Below, in pieces: positions 50,958 through 63,267 of a stretch of 64,000 nt of DNA. The position numbers were made by a program, and so were the translations under genes. The DNA is taken from NCBI GenBank assembly GCA_026545765.1, contig CM048843.1:16521200-16585199 (forward strand), in the 5' to 3' direction. This DNA comes from Plantago major (Eukaryota > Streptophyta > Magnoliopsida > Lamiales > Plantaginaceae). Under the pieces are notes generated by a model that saw only the letters and a program-made list of their open reading frames with translations, searched no databases and had not been told where the DNA came from. Every line of letters begins with the position of its first letter. The first letter of the stretch is position 1.

Positions 50958-52330
50958 CCCCCCCTCAAGATGTGAGTATATGCTCGTTACTCCCATCTTG
51001 CTCAACATCATACGCAACTTTGGTAAAGCTAAAGCTTTTGTAAAAATGTCTACCTTTTGATCATTTGTATGTACATACTTAGCTTGAATGAGTCCAACCA
51101 GTACCTTTTCTCTGATAAAATGTTGATCAATCTCTATATGTTTCGTTCGTTCATGGAACACTGAATTCTTTGTTAAATGTAGGGTTGACTGATTATCACA
51201 ATATAGGATTGCCGCTTTCACCTGTTTAAAACCAAAATCATTTAACAAATATTGAATCCACACGATTACACATGATGTATGTGTCATTGATCTGTACTCA
51301 TATTCAGCTGAAGATCTGCTCACCACATTTTGCTTTTTAGATTTCTAACTTATCAAAGAATTTCCAAGAAAAACACAATAACCAGTAATGGACTTTCGTG
51401 TATCTAGACATCATGCATAATCGGCATCAGAGTAAGCAATTATGTCAAGATTTGTGTCTGCTTCAAGCAGTACTCCTTGACCTGCATCATTTTAAAGATA
51501 TTTGACAACCATTAAGGCTGCTTTTAAGAGAATATTAGTTGGTTTCTCCATGAATTTACTCAATACATTAACCGCATAACTTATATCCGGTCTAGTAAAG
51601 AGTAGATAAATCAATTTTCCCACAATTTTTCTGTAAACATTAGGATTTTGTAGTTCATCTCCATCACCTTGTTTCAAGCCATGATTTTGTTCCATGGGTA
51701 TCACATATGGTTTACAGCCTAAAAGACCATTTTCTTCTATAATCTCAAGAGCATATTTCCTTTGACATAGATAAATACCTCTGTGAGATCGAGATATTTC
51801 TATACCCAGAAAGTATTTAGGTACACCCAACTCTCTAGTCTTAAATTGTTGTTGCAGAAATTCCTTGGCTTTGTTAACTTCAACAAGATTATCTCCTCCA
51901 ATTAGAATATCATCCACAAATACAAGAAGAGATACATTTCCATGTGAAGTAGATTTGTTAAATAATGAATAATCATGTTTTGACTGAATAAAGCCATATT
52001 CTATCAGTGATTGTGTTAATTTGCAGTTCCACTGCTGCGATGTCTGCTTTAATCCATAAATGGATTTATATACTTTGCAAACTAAAGATGTAGATGATGA
52101 TGTATTACTGTGTGCCCCCGGAATGACAAGGCCAGGAAGAAGTTTCATATATAAATCCTCCTCCAAATCACCATTGGGAAAGGCATTATGCACATCTAAT
52201 TGAATGGGCTTCCACTTTAGTTTAGCTGCTAAAGCAAAAAATGTGCGAATTGTGGTCAACTTTGCCACAGGATTAAATGTTTCTTCATAATCATAGCCAT
52301 ATCTTTGAGTAAGGCTCTGCTCTCTTCAAC
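50958..52330 (-). pseudogene. Copia RT and RNase H fragment
   Basis: The minus strand starts within the RT near 52325 (YGYDYEETFNPVAKL) and continues with PIQLDVHNAFPNGDLEEDLYM, VCKVYKSIYGLKQTSQQWNC, LLVFVDDILIGG (the active site is FVDD), and FLGIEISRSHRG, down to 51492. After a disrupted stretch (51327-51491) RNase H follows: SSAEYEYRSMTHTS, KNSVFHERTKHIEIDQHFIR and VDIFTKALALPKLR. Gag, protease, integrase and the 5' LTR are missing, so it is a 5'-truncated relic. It is of the same broad Copia type as 39808 but has a different LTR. Confidence 0.85.
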
Positions 52331-52597
52331 TGCAATTTTCTGAACTGAATTGAACTGAACTAAAGAAATTATTTTGTAATAATAATAACAATTATATGAT
52401 GGTATATATAATCACAATTAAAAAAATATATTATTTCTGTCATCTTTCTCACACTCTTCCTACTCTTTTTCTGTCACTTTACCTATTTATTTATTATTGT
52501 ATAACAAACATTAAAACCAACCGCGTGGAAAACAATATGAGAATGATAACTCGATTAAAACCGAATTTTAATCGTCGTACAAACTGTCTTTATCTAG

Positions 52598-52845
52598 TTT
52601 TTTTTTTTTTTTTGAATCGGTGAAATTTATTACAACTTGAAAACGTTTACAAGAGCATGGACAATGTTCGGCAAATAAAATAATTAAAAGCTTAACCAAA
52701 ATCACTAGTCCATAAACCATGCACAAGCTCGTGCCAACAACTTTACATCAACACTCTTTCTTTCTTGTCCAGAACCTCCAGCCTTGTTCCATTTTCCAAA
52801 CTGCTTCTTCAACTTTCATGTCCCAATAGTCATATTTCAATTTTT
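52598..52845 (-). mobile_element. LINE 3' end, 5'-truncated
   Basis: On the minus strand it ends with TAATAAATTTCACCGATTC and a run of about 16 A. The part before (GAAGAAGCAGTTTGGAAAAT, GAGCTTGTGCATGG) looks like the last codons and 3' UTR of a plant LINE. The target duplication is not evident and most of the element is absent, so the assignment rests on the poly-A tail and that typical end. Confidence 0.5.
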
Positions 52846-53368
52846 ATGAAAAGAAATTAAGTATATTTGATTAACGTAACTTTGTTTTATACTTTTTTTT
52901 TTTGTAATTTGCAAGTAATTTACGATTTAAGTTTGGTCCGACTTTGGTTTGGTTTAACTTGTTTTGGAGTTTTTGAGAGTCATTTGAAAGACTTGTAGAG
53001 TTTGGTTTGACTTTGGTTTGGCTTAACTTGTTTTTTATTTGTTAAGTTTGAGAAAAAACTCAACGTTAGCTTCTGAGTTTAATTCTATTGTTCTGATATC
53101 TTCCAACAAAAGAACATGTAGATTTTTTGTTAGAGATGTACGTACAGAGTATGTGAACCAGATTGTATGGTACTCTCAGGTTCCTGTAGTTTCTTATCTT
53201 AACTCACATTTTACGGTAGAAAAGAAGGGTAATTCAAATTGTAACTATACTCTTTATTTCATTGATCTACTAAAAGTCGTATTAAAAAGAAAGAAAGAAA
53301 AAAAGTTGAAAATAACTCAATTGGATAAATTTTCTTATTTTCCTCGTACAAAAGATCGGGTGTGTAAA
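52846..53368. other. AT-rich spacer with a short duplication
   Basis: GACTTTGGTTTGG[T/C]TTAACTTGTTTT occurs twice (about 52951 and 53009). Otherwise nothing is recognised. A 110-codon frame at 53039-53371 has no family features. Confidence 0.45.
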
Positions 53369-53420
53369 TAAATGATAAAATAATAATAATACTAATAATA
53401 AGAATAATAATAATAATATT

Positions 53421-53453
<33 letters not shown>

Positions 53454-53525
53454 AATAATAATAATAATATGAATTTAATGAATCGAATCGAATCAAGACG
53501 AAATGAATCGAATCGAATCGAATGA
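53369..53525. repeat. Chain of microsatellites: (TAA)n, (CAA)n, (TAA)n, (GAATC)n
   Basis: ATAATAATA units, then about nine ACA/CAA units, more TAA units, then GAATCGAATCGAATC at 53477-53525. This compound repeat ends 20 bases before the Sirevirus LTR. Confidence 0.92.
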
Positions 53526-53544
53526 GTTTTCAGTTGAAGAGAAC

Positions 53545-54382
53545 TGTTAGAACTTAAGATCCCGGATTGGTACTTGGAACTAGATCAACAGACAATGTTG
53601 CCAACAATGTTGTTCAACAATGTCTACAGTAAACAGATAGCATCGGATGAATAATATTAAAACTTCTATTACCAAGCCAATATATAGAAATATATTAGCA
53701 GCGCCTTAGGCAAAATATCTACTGACAGGAAAAGTAGATCTAATCAACTAGGTTTAATACAATCACAAACGATTGATTAAACAACCAAAACTAGCCCTAG
53801 AAAAACCAACAGTAAAAGCTATTCTAGGTCGATGTTTGAAAGCGTTATTCCAACAATGAATACTCTTAGACAAACTCTAAAGCTAGCAGAAAACAAGAAG
53901 CCTAAACTCTTTAAATCTCAATTGATCTTTTCAAAAAGCTCAACCTTGCTTTGCTGAATCCTTGCATATATATACTTGAGATATCGACCTCTTCCATCTA
54001 TGTCGAAAGGCAATAGGATCTCAGCAAATGCAATTTTCCTTTTACTTGTTTTCTTCAATATGCGCATAGAAGGAAATTTCCATATTTCGATTCTTCATAA
54101 AATATATTCCTTCTTGCTTTCACCACAAGCTGTTCTTTTTTCTTAAATCATTTCTTGTTCGATTTGTCAATACTTCCAGTCCAAGTTTCCTGTCCAATGT
54201 GCTTTGTCTTCGATGTCTACTGCAATGCTATATCTTCAATGTTATGCCAGCATTGAATTCTATCCTGTCACAATGTTATACAACATTGGTAATCCCGACT
54301 TCACAAACAACAACAAACACAAACTTGGAACTGATTATTGAAAGACAAGATTATCAAAATATAAGTGCATACTGCACTTTCA
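53545..54382 (-). repeat. 3' LTR of the Sirevirus-like element
   Basis: 838 bp. On the plus strand it reads TGTTAGAACTTAAG to GCACTTTCA; in the element's own sense TGAAAGTGC to TTCTAACA. It contains ACAATGTTGCCAACAATG, which the other copy lacks in part (12-base indel), and the perfect inverted repeat CAATGTTATACAACATTG at 54271-54288. The target duplication cannot be checked because the other flank lies outside the window. Confidence 0.93.
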
Positions 54383-54573
54383 ATCTCCCCCTTAATCTTA
54401 GTCTTTCATCACAAAACAAAACAAGAGATTAATAGAAACATACCTAAGAACTGCTAAAGATCTATTCCCCACCTTAACCAGCTAAAGATCTATTCTAGAG
54501 AATTTAAAATATTACAGACCCACAAAAATTATAATTGTTCAACACAGAATCAAGAAGAATGAACTCAAGTTAT

Positions 54574-56547
54574 CTATTCTCCCCCTTTTTGTGAGGAAAG
54601 AAAAGAAACTAGAGTACTTCTAAACTTCAGATTGTTTGAGATCTGCTCATCAAGCCCTTTGATTTGCTCCAGAATCAGCTTGTCATGTTCAGTTAAAATA
54701 CCTGTAGACAGAGTTTCAATGTTAGGAATCAATGTTGAACCAACATGTAAGTCAACATTCGAATGTTGAGCAGCAACTACAGAGCTTTCAGGTGCATCAG
54801 CTTTGCCAGTAGAAAGAGGAATATTCTCCTCCACATCCATGTTCATAGAAACATCAGGATCTACCCAAGGAAGATCACAGATCCTGTCATGTGTTTCCAG
54901 CAGTTGTTTGGTGACTGTGATGGATTTGAAGTTGGAATGATAGACATCATTGGCTTTGACCTCAATACCCTGCATCTGAAGGATAACAAATATAGTGGAT
55001 GGGAGAATCAAATGGCCTCTGATCCCTCTATTCTTGGAATTTTCTAGATGCTTGAGAATCCTTTCTCCTAGATTGACATTGTAACCCATTTTAATCCTGT
55101 AAAGCAACATGGCTGCCTCTTGACTGAGCTTGTTGTTATAGGAAGATGGCAGCCAGTTGTACAGGCAAATCCTGGCAAGAACAGATACTAGAGAACAACA
55201 ATATTTCAGATCTAGAGTCCCAGTAGGCCAAGATTTTAATTTTCCTGCAGTTAGCTCTCTAGCAATCTCATCCATAGTCACCTCCACAGGAGTCTCAACC
55301 TCATCCCTATTTCTATGCAGCACTGTATTGATGTCCTTAGAAGTCAAGAAGAATATATCACCCCTAAGATACACACAGTGATGCTTACCATGGCCTTCAC
55401 TACCAAAATTCTCAGATAAATGAGCATAAAATTCTCTGATGATTTCAGGAACAAAAGCAGCATATTGGGTAACAGCATAAAAGAGATTCCTTTTCTTCAG
55501 ATAGGCAACCAAGTTATACTCTTCAAATGATTCCTCTTTAATTATCTTCTCAACATCTATAGCATTATTTTTGATTTTCTCATATTTTTCTAGATTCTTG
55601 TTATCATAGAACAAATGAGAAACTGCATCTTCATCCCAATCGTAACCATCTCAGAACATGTGTTCAGAGGATAGATCATTTACCTCAGGATCTTCAATCT
55701 GATCTTCTCCAAGAATGACATCCTCATCATCGAGTGATTCTTCTTCAGATTCTTCCTCTGTCTCAGCTTCATAATCTTCAGAGTCATCTGAGCTTTCATC
55801 TGAGTTGCTCAGATCTTCTTCATCAACCATTGACTCATCCTTAGAGTCATCTTCAGTTTCTGGCTCATAATCCTCCATATCATCAGAGCTTTCATCATTG
55901 TTATCATCATGAGCAACTGATGTTGCAACAACATCCTCATCTATATTCATCGGGTCACTTTCTGTTTTCTCTGAGTCATCTGACTGCCAATCTTCCACCT
56001 CAACCGTTCAATAGTAGCTCATCTGCGGGTTTCTCAACATTTTCAGAGTGCATGCTTGTTCGATTCTCAACACCATTCGTGCCATCGATGGCCGCTTTCC
56101 CTTTGTCAGTTGTACATCATCTTCTTCAACAGATGAAGGGTTTTGGGGGTTTTCTCTCAGATCTGCATGTTGAATTTCGGTATGTTCAACATCTTTCCCA
56201 GCATCCTCCATGGGAGCATCTTTCTCTATCCCCATTGGGCTTTCATCATCATCCCTCAGATCTTGTGGCAAGTCGACTGGCATGTTTCCCAATTTAACAA
56301 GGGGTTCGCAAAGAAACTAAGAGGGGTTTGATGGTGACGACTCTGTTTGGGTTTTTGAAGATGGAGATGGTGGTTTTGGTACAGGAGATGGGAGTTTTTC
56401 AGCACATTCTTCCGAATCCTCACTTATCTCATAGACTGGAATCTCAAAATCGGCAGGTTCGGCACGGATGGGAAGAGGATATGCTTGCTCCCCCTCAGGT
56501 GTTTGCAACGAAACTCCGGGCAAGACGGGTTTTGTCGGAGACGACAT
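54574..56547 (-). pseudogene. Additional 3' ORF of the Sirevirus-like element
   Basis: One reading frame of 658 codons from ATG at 56547 to the stop at 54574, broken only by three in-frame stops: TAG at 56317-56319, TGA at 56008-56010 and TGA at 55651-55653. The first third is Pro/Ser/Glu-rich. The middle is strongly acidic (SDDMEDYEPETEDDSKDES, EESEEESLDDEDV). The last third (from about 55614) looks like the plant-transposon domain Transposase_32, with FVPEIIREFYAHL, DIFFLTSKDINTVL, LPSSYNNKLSQEAAMLLYRI and GHLILPSTIFVILQMQG. The protein's role is unknown; in Sireviruses this position is called env-like. I see no clear membrane anchor, so an envelope role is not supported by this sequence. 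Confidence 0.8.
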
Positions 56548-56549
56548 TG

Positions 56550-57954
56550 TTCAGATCGTGAATGCAGAGTTGAAGGAGAAAGAGCGGGAGAGTGGTTTGG
56601 TTGAGAGTGACAAGTGAATAAAGTGAGGGGAAGGTGAAGAGTTTGGGAGTAAAAAGTGAATAAGGAGAAAGGATTTTTTTTTTTTTTAAAGAATGTGGTT
56701 TGGAAAGATGGCAGTTTTTGTGAGTGGTGGAGAAGTGGGCTAATGAGAGAAGGTAATATGGTTGAAGGAGTATTTTTGGTTGGTTTGCTTCAAAGATCAT
56801 AACCATATATATCAAAACACAAACCAAGATCTGTACACAACTGTTAATTATGAGATTAAGGAAAGCAAATGACCACCATATCAATTAGGTCAAAAATGAA
56901 GGAGATTCTCAAAACTCAACCTAGGGAGGTACATTTTTGGTTTAGGAAACCAATCAAGATCAGATAAGAGTAAGACACTTACCAGATTACCCAAGACACA
57001 AAATTACTCCCCCTTAAACCCAACCCAAAAAACATGTATGAGCACAAAACACAAAGAAAGAAAGGTACTTCAAGCACAGTAATGTTGACGGGATGTTGGC
57101 TCAACATTGATGACAACATCGGGAAATCAGACCATTCTTAATGTAAGTCAGCCAGGAAACCAAGTCTCAAGATGTGCAGATTCGATTAACACCACTGATG
57201 CTGCAGGCAAAAACAGAAAGAGAAAGGAATACCAAAGAAACACACCCAACATTGCCTCAAAAAGTAAATTGAACAATTATCATAAGTTTGAGTGGGGGTG
57301 ACCATGAGACTGTGAACCATGTCAAATAATTGGAACACGTATGAATCCGCTCCAAAGCCGAAGCCTATGCGGAGTTAGGCAAACACACGTCTCATGGCAT
57401 AAAGATCACTCATTTGACCACATTGGGTTAATTGGTACTCAGACGCTAACCAAAGAAGACACGAGAATCGGCACTTTTGTGCGTGTCGGTTTCAAAGACA
57501 AAGCCATCAACCTCACGACATATGACACATTGGCCACGTCGATATTTGGATAGTATTTGAAACCTGCCCAACACGATCCTCGACGGAAACACTTCGAGCC
57601 CTTGTTATCATAATTCATTAGATTTATTAAGCATAAAGGACAGGAGGCAACATTAAGAGTGAGTCAAGGTACGAGTAAAAATAGCCAAAAAGTAGTAAAA
57701 GTGGATTTTACATAAAGCAAACACACAGGAGACTCAATCCCTTTCAACCTTGGTTTCAAACAGTCTTTCCACCCCTAAGAATCACCACTGTAAGCTACAA
57801 ATCAGGAACAACCATTGACCAGCACAGAAGCACAAAAAACACATTGACACACAAGAAGAAGAAAAAAATAAACAGAAAAAAAGGCAACACTAGGTAAACA
57901 CAGAAGTCAATGTTGACCGTGATGTTATGTCAACATTGCTTGCAGCAAATCCTA
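56550..57954 (-). other. Non-coding spacer between pol and the additional ORF
   Basis: About 1.4 kb inside the element with no credible gene. It holds two copies of an inverted-repeat motif, GATGTTGGCTCAACATTG (57092-57109) and GATGTTATGTCAACATTG (57921-57938), and purine-poor runs. It could serve for expression or packaging signals; that is inference. Confidence 0.6.
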
Positions 57955-60900
57955 TCAAACAGTGCAAAGACCAAGAGACCTTCTCAAACTGAAGAATCTC
58001 TCCTTATCAAGGGGCTTTGTGAAAATGTCAGCTAACTGATTTGTGGTATCAATGTGTTGTATGTCAATAATTTGTTTGGAGACTAGGTCTCTAAGAAAAT
58101 GATGTCGAATGTCTATATGCTTGATGCGTGAGTGTTGAACAGGGTTCTTGGAAATGTGAATGGCACTTAAGTTATCACAAAACATCAAAAGAGTGTCACT
58201 TTGAAACCCATATTCATGCAGCATATTGTTCAGCCAAATTAGTTGAGACACACAACTCCCAGCCGCTAGATATTCAGATTCAGCAGTAGAGAGAGACACA
58301 CAATTTTGTTTCTTACTATACCATGACACAAGATTTGGTCCAAGATAAAAAAAACCTCCACTAGTTGATTTTCGATCATCTAAGTCACCAGCCCAATCAG
58401 AATCACTAAATCCCAACAGATTAGTGTTTGAATCACATGCATACCATAATCCAAGATTAACAGTTCCTGATATATATCTAATGATTCTTTTGACAGCTAA
58501 GTGAGATATTTTGGTTTGGATTGATACCGCACACACAAACAGAGAACATGATGTCGTGTCCGGTGGTGAAAGATACAAGAGACTTCCAATCATTGATCTG
58601 CATAATGTCAGTCAACATCGCCCCCAACATCGGTTTCTTTGAGTTTCGAGAAGTAGCCATGGAGTGCTGCAAGGTTTGGCATTTTCTGCACCAAATTTTG
58701 TGATAAGATTCTTGGCATATTTCTCTTGCAAGATAAAGAGACCTTCCTGCTTCACGTATCTGGAGCCCCAAGAAGAAACTGAGTTCACCAATCATACTCA
58801 TCTCAAAGGTTCCTGTCATGGCTTGAACAAACTTATCTAGCAAGGAGAGGTTAGTAGCACCAAATACAATATCATCAACATAGATTTGAGCAATGCAGAT
58901 GTCTTTTCCTTTCCTGAGGATAAACAGAGTTTGATCTCCCTCACCTCTTTTAAATCCTAACCCAACTAGGAATTACATCAACCTAGCATACCAAGCGCTT
59001 GTTTCAAACCATACAAGGCTTTTCTTAGTTTAAAAACATGGTCAGGGTAAAAAGGATCTTCAAACCCTCTAGGTTGGTCAACATACACTTCTTTGTCAAT
59101 GTAACCATTCAAGAAAGCTCCTTTAACATCCATTTGGTTGAGTTTTATGTTAAGACAACATGCTAAGGCTAGGAGCAAGCGAATGGACTCTAATCTAGCA
59201 ACAGGAGCGAAGGTCTCATCAAAATCAATGCCTTCCACTTGAGTGTAACCTTGAGCAACCAATCTTGCTTTGTTTTTTACAACTATCCCCTTTTCATCAC
59301 TCTTATTTTTGAAAATCCACTTGGTGCCTATGACATTTATATTATGGGGGCGGGGAACAAGAGTCCAGACTTCATTTGTTTGGAACTGACGAAGTTCATC
59401 TTGTATTGCTTCTATCCAAAAATCATCAGCAAGAGCTTCTTTCACATTTTTAGGTTCAATTAAAGAAACAAAGCACGAGGAACTTACAGAGTGACATATT
59501 TCAGCAAGTCTGAGTGTTTCCTTGTAGTTTTTGCACGTGTTTCCCCTCAATGTCCTTCCTCTTGGATTTCCAATTACTTGGGAACTGGGATGATCTTTGC
59601 GAATTCTAGGAGGAGGATCCTTTCGTGAGTCAGGAGACATAGGTGCAGCATTAATGCCGGATGGATTGTCAGATGCAGCCTCAGTCTCATTATGAGGATC
59701 AGCTTGTTCTTCATCATGAGTGTAAATCTGGGATGTTGAATTTAATGTTGAGTCATCATTGCACAGAGGGGATGTTGGCACAACATTGCCCACATCATGG
59801 GTTCTTTCATTTTGATCAACAGCAGGAGTCACAGTTTCTGGTACGTTCTCACGTGTAGAAGAGTCAGAGGTTGAGTCAATAACTTTCAAGACTGCAAAGA
59901 TCTTCTTCTGGGCATAGGGCTCAGAGTCATCAAAGGAAACATTCACAGACTCTTGTATAGTCTGCAATCTAGGATTGTATATTCTATACGCTTGACTATT
60001 TTGAGAGTATCCTACAAAGATTCCTTTGTCACTTTTAGCATCAAACTTCCCTAGATGTTCTCTATCATTGAGTATGTAACACACACATCCAAATACATGA
60101 AAGTACTTAAGATTGGGTTTTCTACCTTTCAACATCTCATAGGGAGTGGTCAGAGAACCTGGACGAAGATAGACACGATTGATTATGTGACAAGCAGTGT
60201 TCACAGCTTCAGCCCACAACCTTTTTGATAGGTTCATTGAGCTCAACATCACTCTGGCCATTTCTTGAAGAGTCCTGTTTTCCTTTCAAAGAACACCATT
60301 TTGTTGTGGTGTCTTAGGAGCGAGTATTCATGCATGATTCCTTTCTTTTCACAAGATTTATCAAAGAATTGATTCTCGAATTCTTTACCATGGTCAGATC
60401 GAATTCTTTGAACAAGAGTAGAGTACTGATTACAACATTTTGTATGCCAGTTTTTGAAGGATTCAAAAGTTTATGATTTTTCTTTCAAAAAATTGACCCA
60501 AGTGTATCTAGAAAAATCATCAACTATAACATAGATATACCAGGCTCCTCCTAAACTTTTAGCTTCTATAGGACCCATGAGATCCATATGCAGGAGTTCA
60601 AAGCAGTTAAAAGTACCTCTTTGTTGTCCTTCAATCAGAAGTAGCTGATGTGTCACCTTGGTTTGTTTTCCCATAAGACAGTCGCCACACACATGTTTCC
60701 CTACATTGATAAGCTTTGGCACTCCTGTCACCACATTGTTTTTGATGATCTTCTCCAGATTCAGAATTGACATGTCCCAATTTCTTATGCCACAATGTTG
60801 CATCATCATGTTGAGCAACATTGCATTTGAGAGGAATGCCCATCACATAGCAGTTGTCCTGTGATCTCACACCTGTCATTACAGTTAATTTGTCCACACA

Positions 60901-61185
60901 AGTATAAACTTTGCAAGAACGTTTATCAAACTTGACTTTCAGATCATCATCACACAGGTGGCTTATACTAACAAGATTAGCCGTTAACCCTTCAACAAGA
61001 AGAACATTTGAGAGTTTCGGATATCCTTCAAGGCACAGTGTTCCCTTTCCAAGTATTTTGCTTTGGTATCCTCCTCCATATGTTACCGTACCTGTCTTTT
61101 GAGCTACAAAATTTGACTAATTTGACGGGTTACCAGTCATGTGCCTAGAACAACCACTGTCGAAGTACCATTTTCCAGCATTGTT
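57955..61185 (-). pseudogene. Sirevirus-like pol (protease, integrase, RT, RNase H), interrupted
   Basis: Protease YFDSGCSRHMTG near 61165. Pre-integrase LWHKKLGHVNS near 60790. Integrase start ELLHMDLMGPIEA and VIVDDFSRYTWVNF (60600-60500); the stretch 60262-60470 is frame-shifted; C-terminal FGCVCYILNDREHL and GIFVGYSQNSQAYRIYN (60261 down). RT from about 59450: TLVPRPHNINVIGTKWIFKN, ARLVAQGYTQVEGIDFDETF, LNQMDVKGAFLNGYIDKEVY, up to a stop at 58978. AQIYVDDIVFG near 58895 is intact, then LLDKFVQAM. RNase H: GFSDSDWAGDLDDRKSTSGG, SLSTAESEYLAAG and TTNQLADIFTKPLDKE, ending at 57955. Several frameshifts (about 58500-58980, 60262-60470, 61000-61180) make it inactive. Confidence 0.9.
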
Positions 61186-63236
61186 AGGGGAAGTAGCAAC
61201 TATTAAAAGCAACATTGCAAGTATGTTTTTCTTTAGCTACCCAAACATGTTTCGAAACACTCTTGTGTTTTCTTATCTGTCCTGGAGATTTGCCTTGTTT
61301 AGGAGAACTAGGAAAGTACTTCAGAGTCTTAAGATTACATCTTTCAGTCTCTGTTGAAGTGGATGTTGTCACAACATTGCAGCTAGCATCACTGTTTTGT
61401 TTGCTGGAAACTGGATGGGAGGGAATTGTGGAGAGATTACTGAGGTTGGAGGTCTCAACATGTTCCCTTTTTAAGTCCTTTTGGTACTTGAAACAGTAAG
61501 GCTTTTTGTGACCAGATTTATGACAGTAAGTGCACACAAACAAAGCTTTTTCTTTGACAAACGTAGGACCTTTTATGAGCTCAGAAAGAGGTTTGACAAC
61601 TTTTGGGGTATCAGTGTTAACAGTGCAGTTCATGTTGCACCCAAGTTCATCATAACTACTGGTGTACCCTAAACCAGTGGTCCTATCATTGTTCACATCA
61701 AGTATATCATTAAGTCTAGAAGTAGAGGAGTTCCATTTTGCAATTACCTTCTTTTCATTATCTAGTTCAGAGATTACCTTGAATAGTTCAGTGTCCTTCT
61801 TTGTTAATTCAGCTTCTAGTTTGACAATGGTGTCTTTCAGATTGTAGTTCTCCTTCTCAGTTTTCTTGAGGAGTTTCCTGAGAGTCTTCCATTCACTGAA
61901 GAGTTTCTCATACATCTGTTGCAGATCCTTCACCATTTGATCTGCATTAACTTCCTCTTCTGAAGGACTGTCTATATCAAAATCCAGTAACCATGTAGAC
62001 ATAAAACATCAGAGATTCCTGACTTCTCAGGTTTGGTTAGTGCCAAAATTTCACAGTTCTCAGAGTCATCATAGTCAAAGAAGATTTCTATTCCTGATGT
62101 TGTCTCGACAATGTTGTCCCAACATTGGTCATCAACATTGTAAGTGGATGAGCGGAGAGCTCTGGCATTGGTAGTTGAATCATCTTCTTTTTCTTCATCT
62201 TCCTGTTCTTCATCTGAGTCATCACTGAGACAAGCAAGAAGATTCTTTTTCTCTTTTCTGAGATTGTTAGCACATTCATTTTGATAATGACCCCACCCTT
62301 GGCATTCAAAACATCTAATCTTACTAAGAGGAGTGCGATCGAAATCGATTGAGCTAGTTTTGGAAGCGAACCGCTTTTGAAAGTATTGGTTTTCTTTTTG
62401 AAAGTTTTAGTTCCACTTGAGGATCCTTGACCAGTTTTTCCGAATCTAAGTTTTTGAACTTCCTCACAAGATTGTTGAAAGCTTCCTCACCATATGTCGG
62501 ACTCATCACTACTACTATCGGCTTTGAAGATTTAGCTTTAGAAACAGAGTGAAGGGAGATACTATGAGTTTTCATACCTTGTCTCTCATTTTCATTTAGT
62601 TCAAAGTTTTCAAATTGTTCAACAGGTATGAAAATCCATAGTTGCGGTTATGAGTGTCTTCCAAAATAGTGACTTTGGTATTAAATCTTGAGGAAAGAGA
62701 TCAACGACTTTGGAAACAAGTTGCCTATTAGAAATAGCTTCTCCCAGTCTTTGGACTTCATTTGAGAGAGTCAAAAGTTTTTCGAAATAGGAGTCAATGG
62801 TTTCTTCCTCCGTCATTCTTAGATTTTCAAATTGAGACCAAAGCATTCTAAGTTTAGTTTGTTTGACACTAGCATCCCCTTCACAATGACTCTGAAGTAA
62901 TTCCCAAGCTTGTTTTGCAGTAGTGCAGTTTTGAATGATTTTAAACATATGAGAATCTACATGACCAAAGATAGCATTTAAAGCTTTTTCGTTATAAGAG
63001 CTAAGAAGTATGTCACCTGCAGAGAAGCGTTCTTCAGGGATGGGGACAATGTCACCATCAGCATCATGTCCTTCAGTTGGCCAGGTGTATCCTTCCAGAA
63101 TGGATCTCCAAGCACGGCCATCAAGGGACTTGATGTATGTCCTCATCCGGATTTGCCAGTAATGGTAGTTGGACCCATCAAGCACAGGAGGTCTATTGTA
63201 GTTTGCATCCATTGTAGTAGTACCAAATCCAGACAC
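61184..63236 (-). pseudogene. Sirevirus-like gag, interrupted
   Basis: Starts MSGFGTTTMDANYNRPPVLD at 63236, with DGSNYHYWQIRMRTYIKSLD and the UBN2 part (AWELLQSHCEGD, NLRMTEEETIDSYFEKLLTL) to 62619. A frame change leads to 62575-62354, then a first zinc knuckle CFECQGWGHYQNEC near 62300 with an acidic stretch after it. A third open part (62002-61184) has a coiled-coil-like region (KKTEKENYNLKDTIVKLEA) and a second knuckle CTYCHKSGHKKPYCF near 61520. Two CCHC knuckles in a long gag fit Sireviruses. The frame changes make the product broken. Confidence 0.87.
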
Positions 63237-63252
63237 CAGTAGTTAGGTGGCT

Positions 63253-63265
63253 GGCTCTGATGCCA
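63253..63265 (-). other. Primer-binding site (initiator tRNA-Met)
   Basis: On the minus strand TGGCATCAGAGCC lies two bases inside the 5' LTR end (TTCTAACA). It matches the usual Copia PBS TGGTATCAGAGC with one difference, which could be a later mutation or a slight tRNA variant. Confidence 0.88.
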
Positions 63266-63267
63266 CT

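Noticed and set aside
56495-56884. 129-codon frame upstream of the additional ORF
   Set aside because: It overlaps the start of that ORF in another frame and shows no family features.
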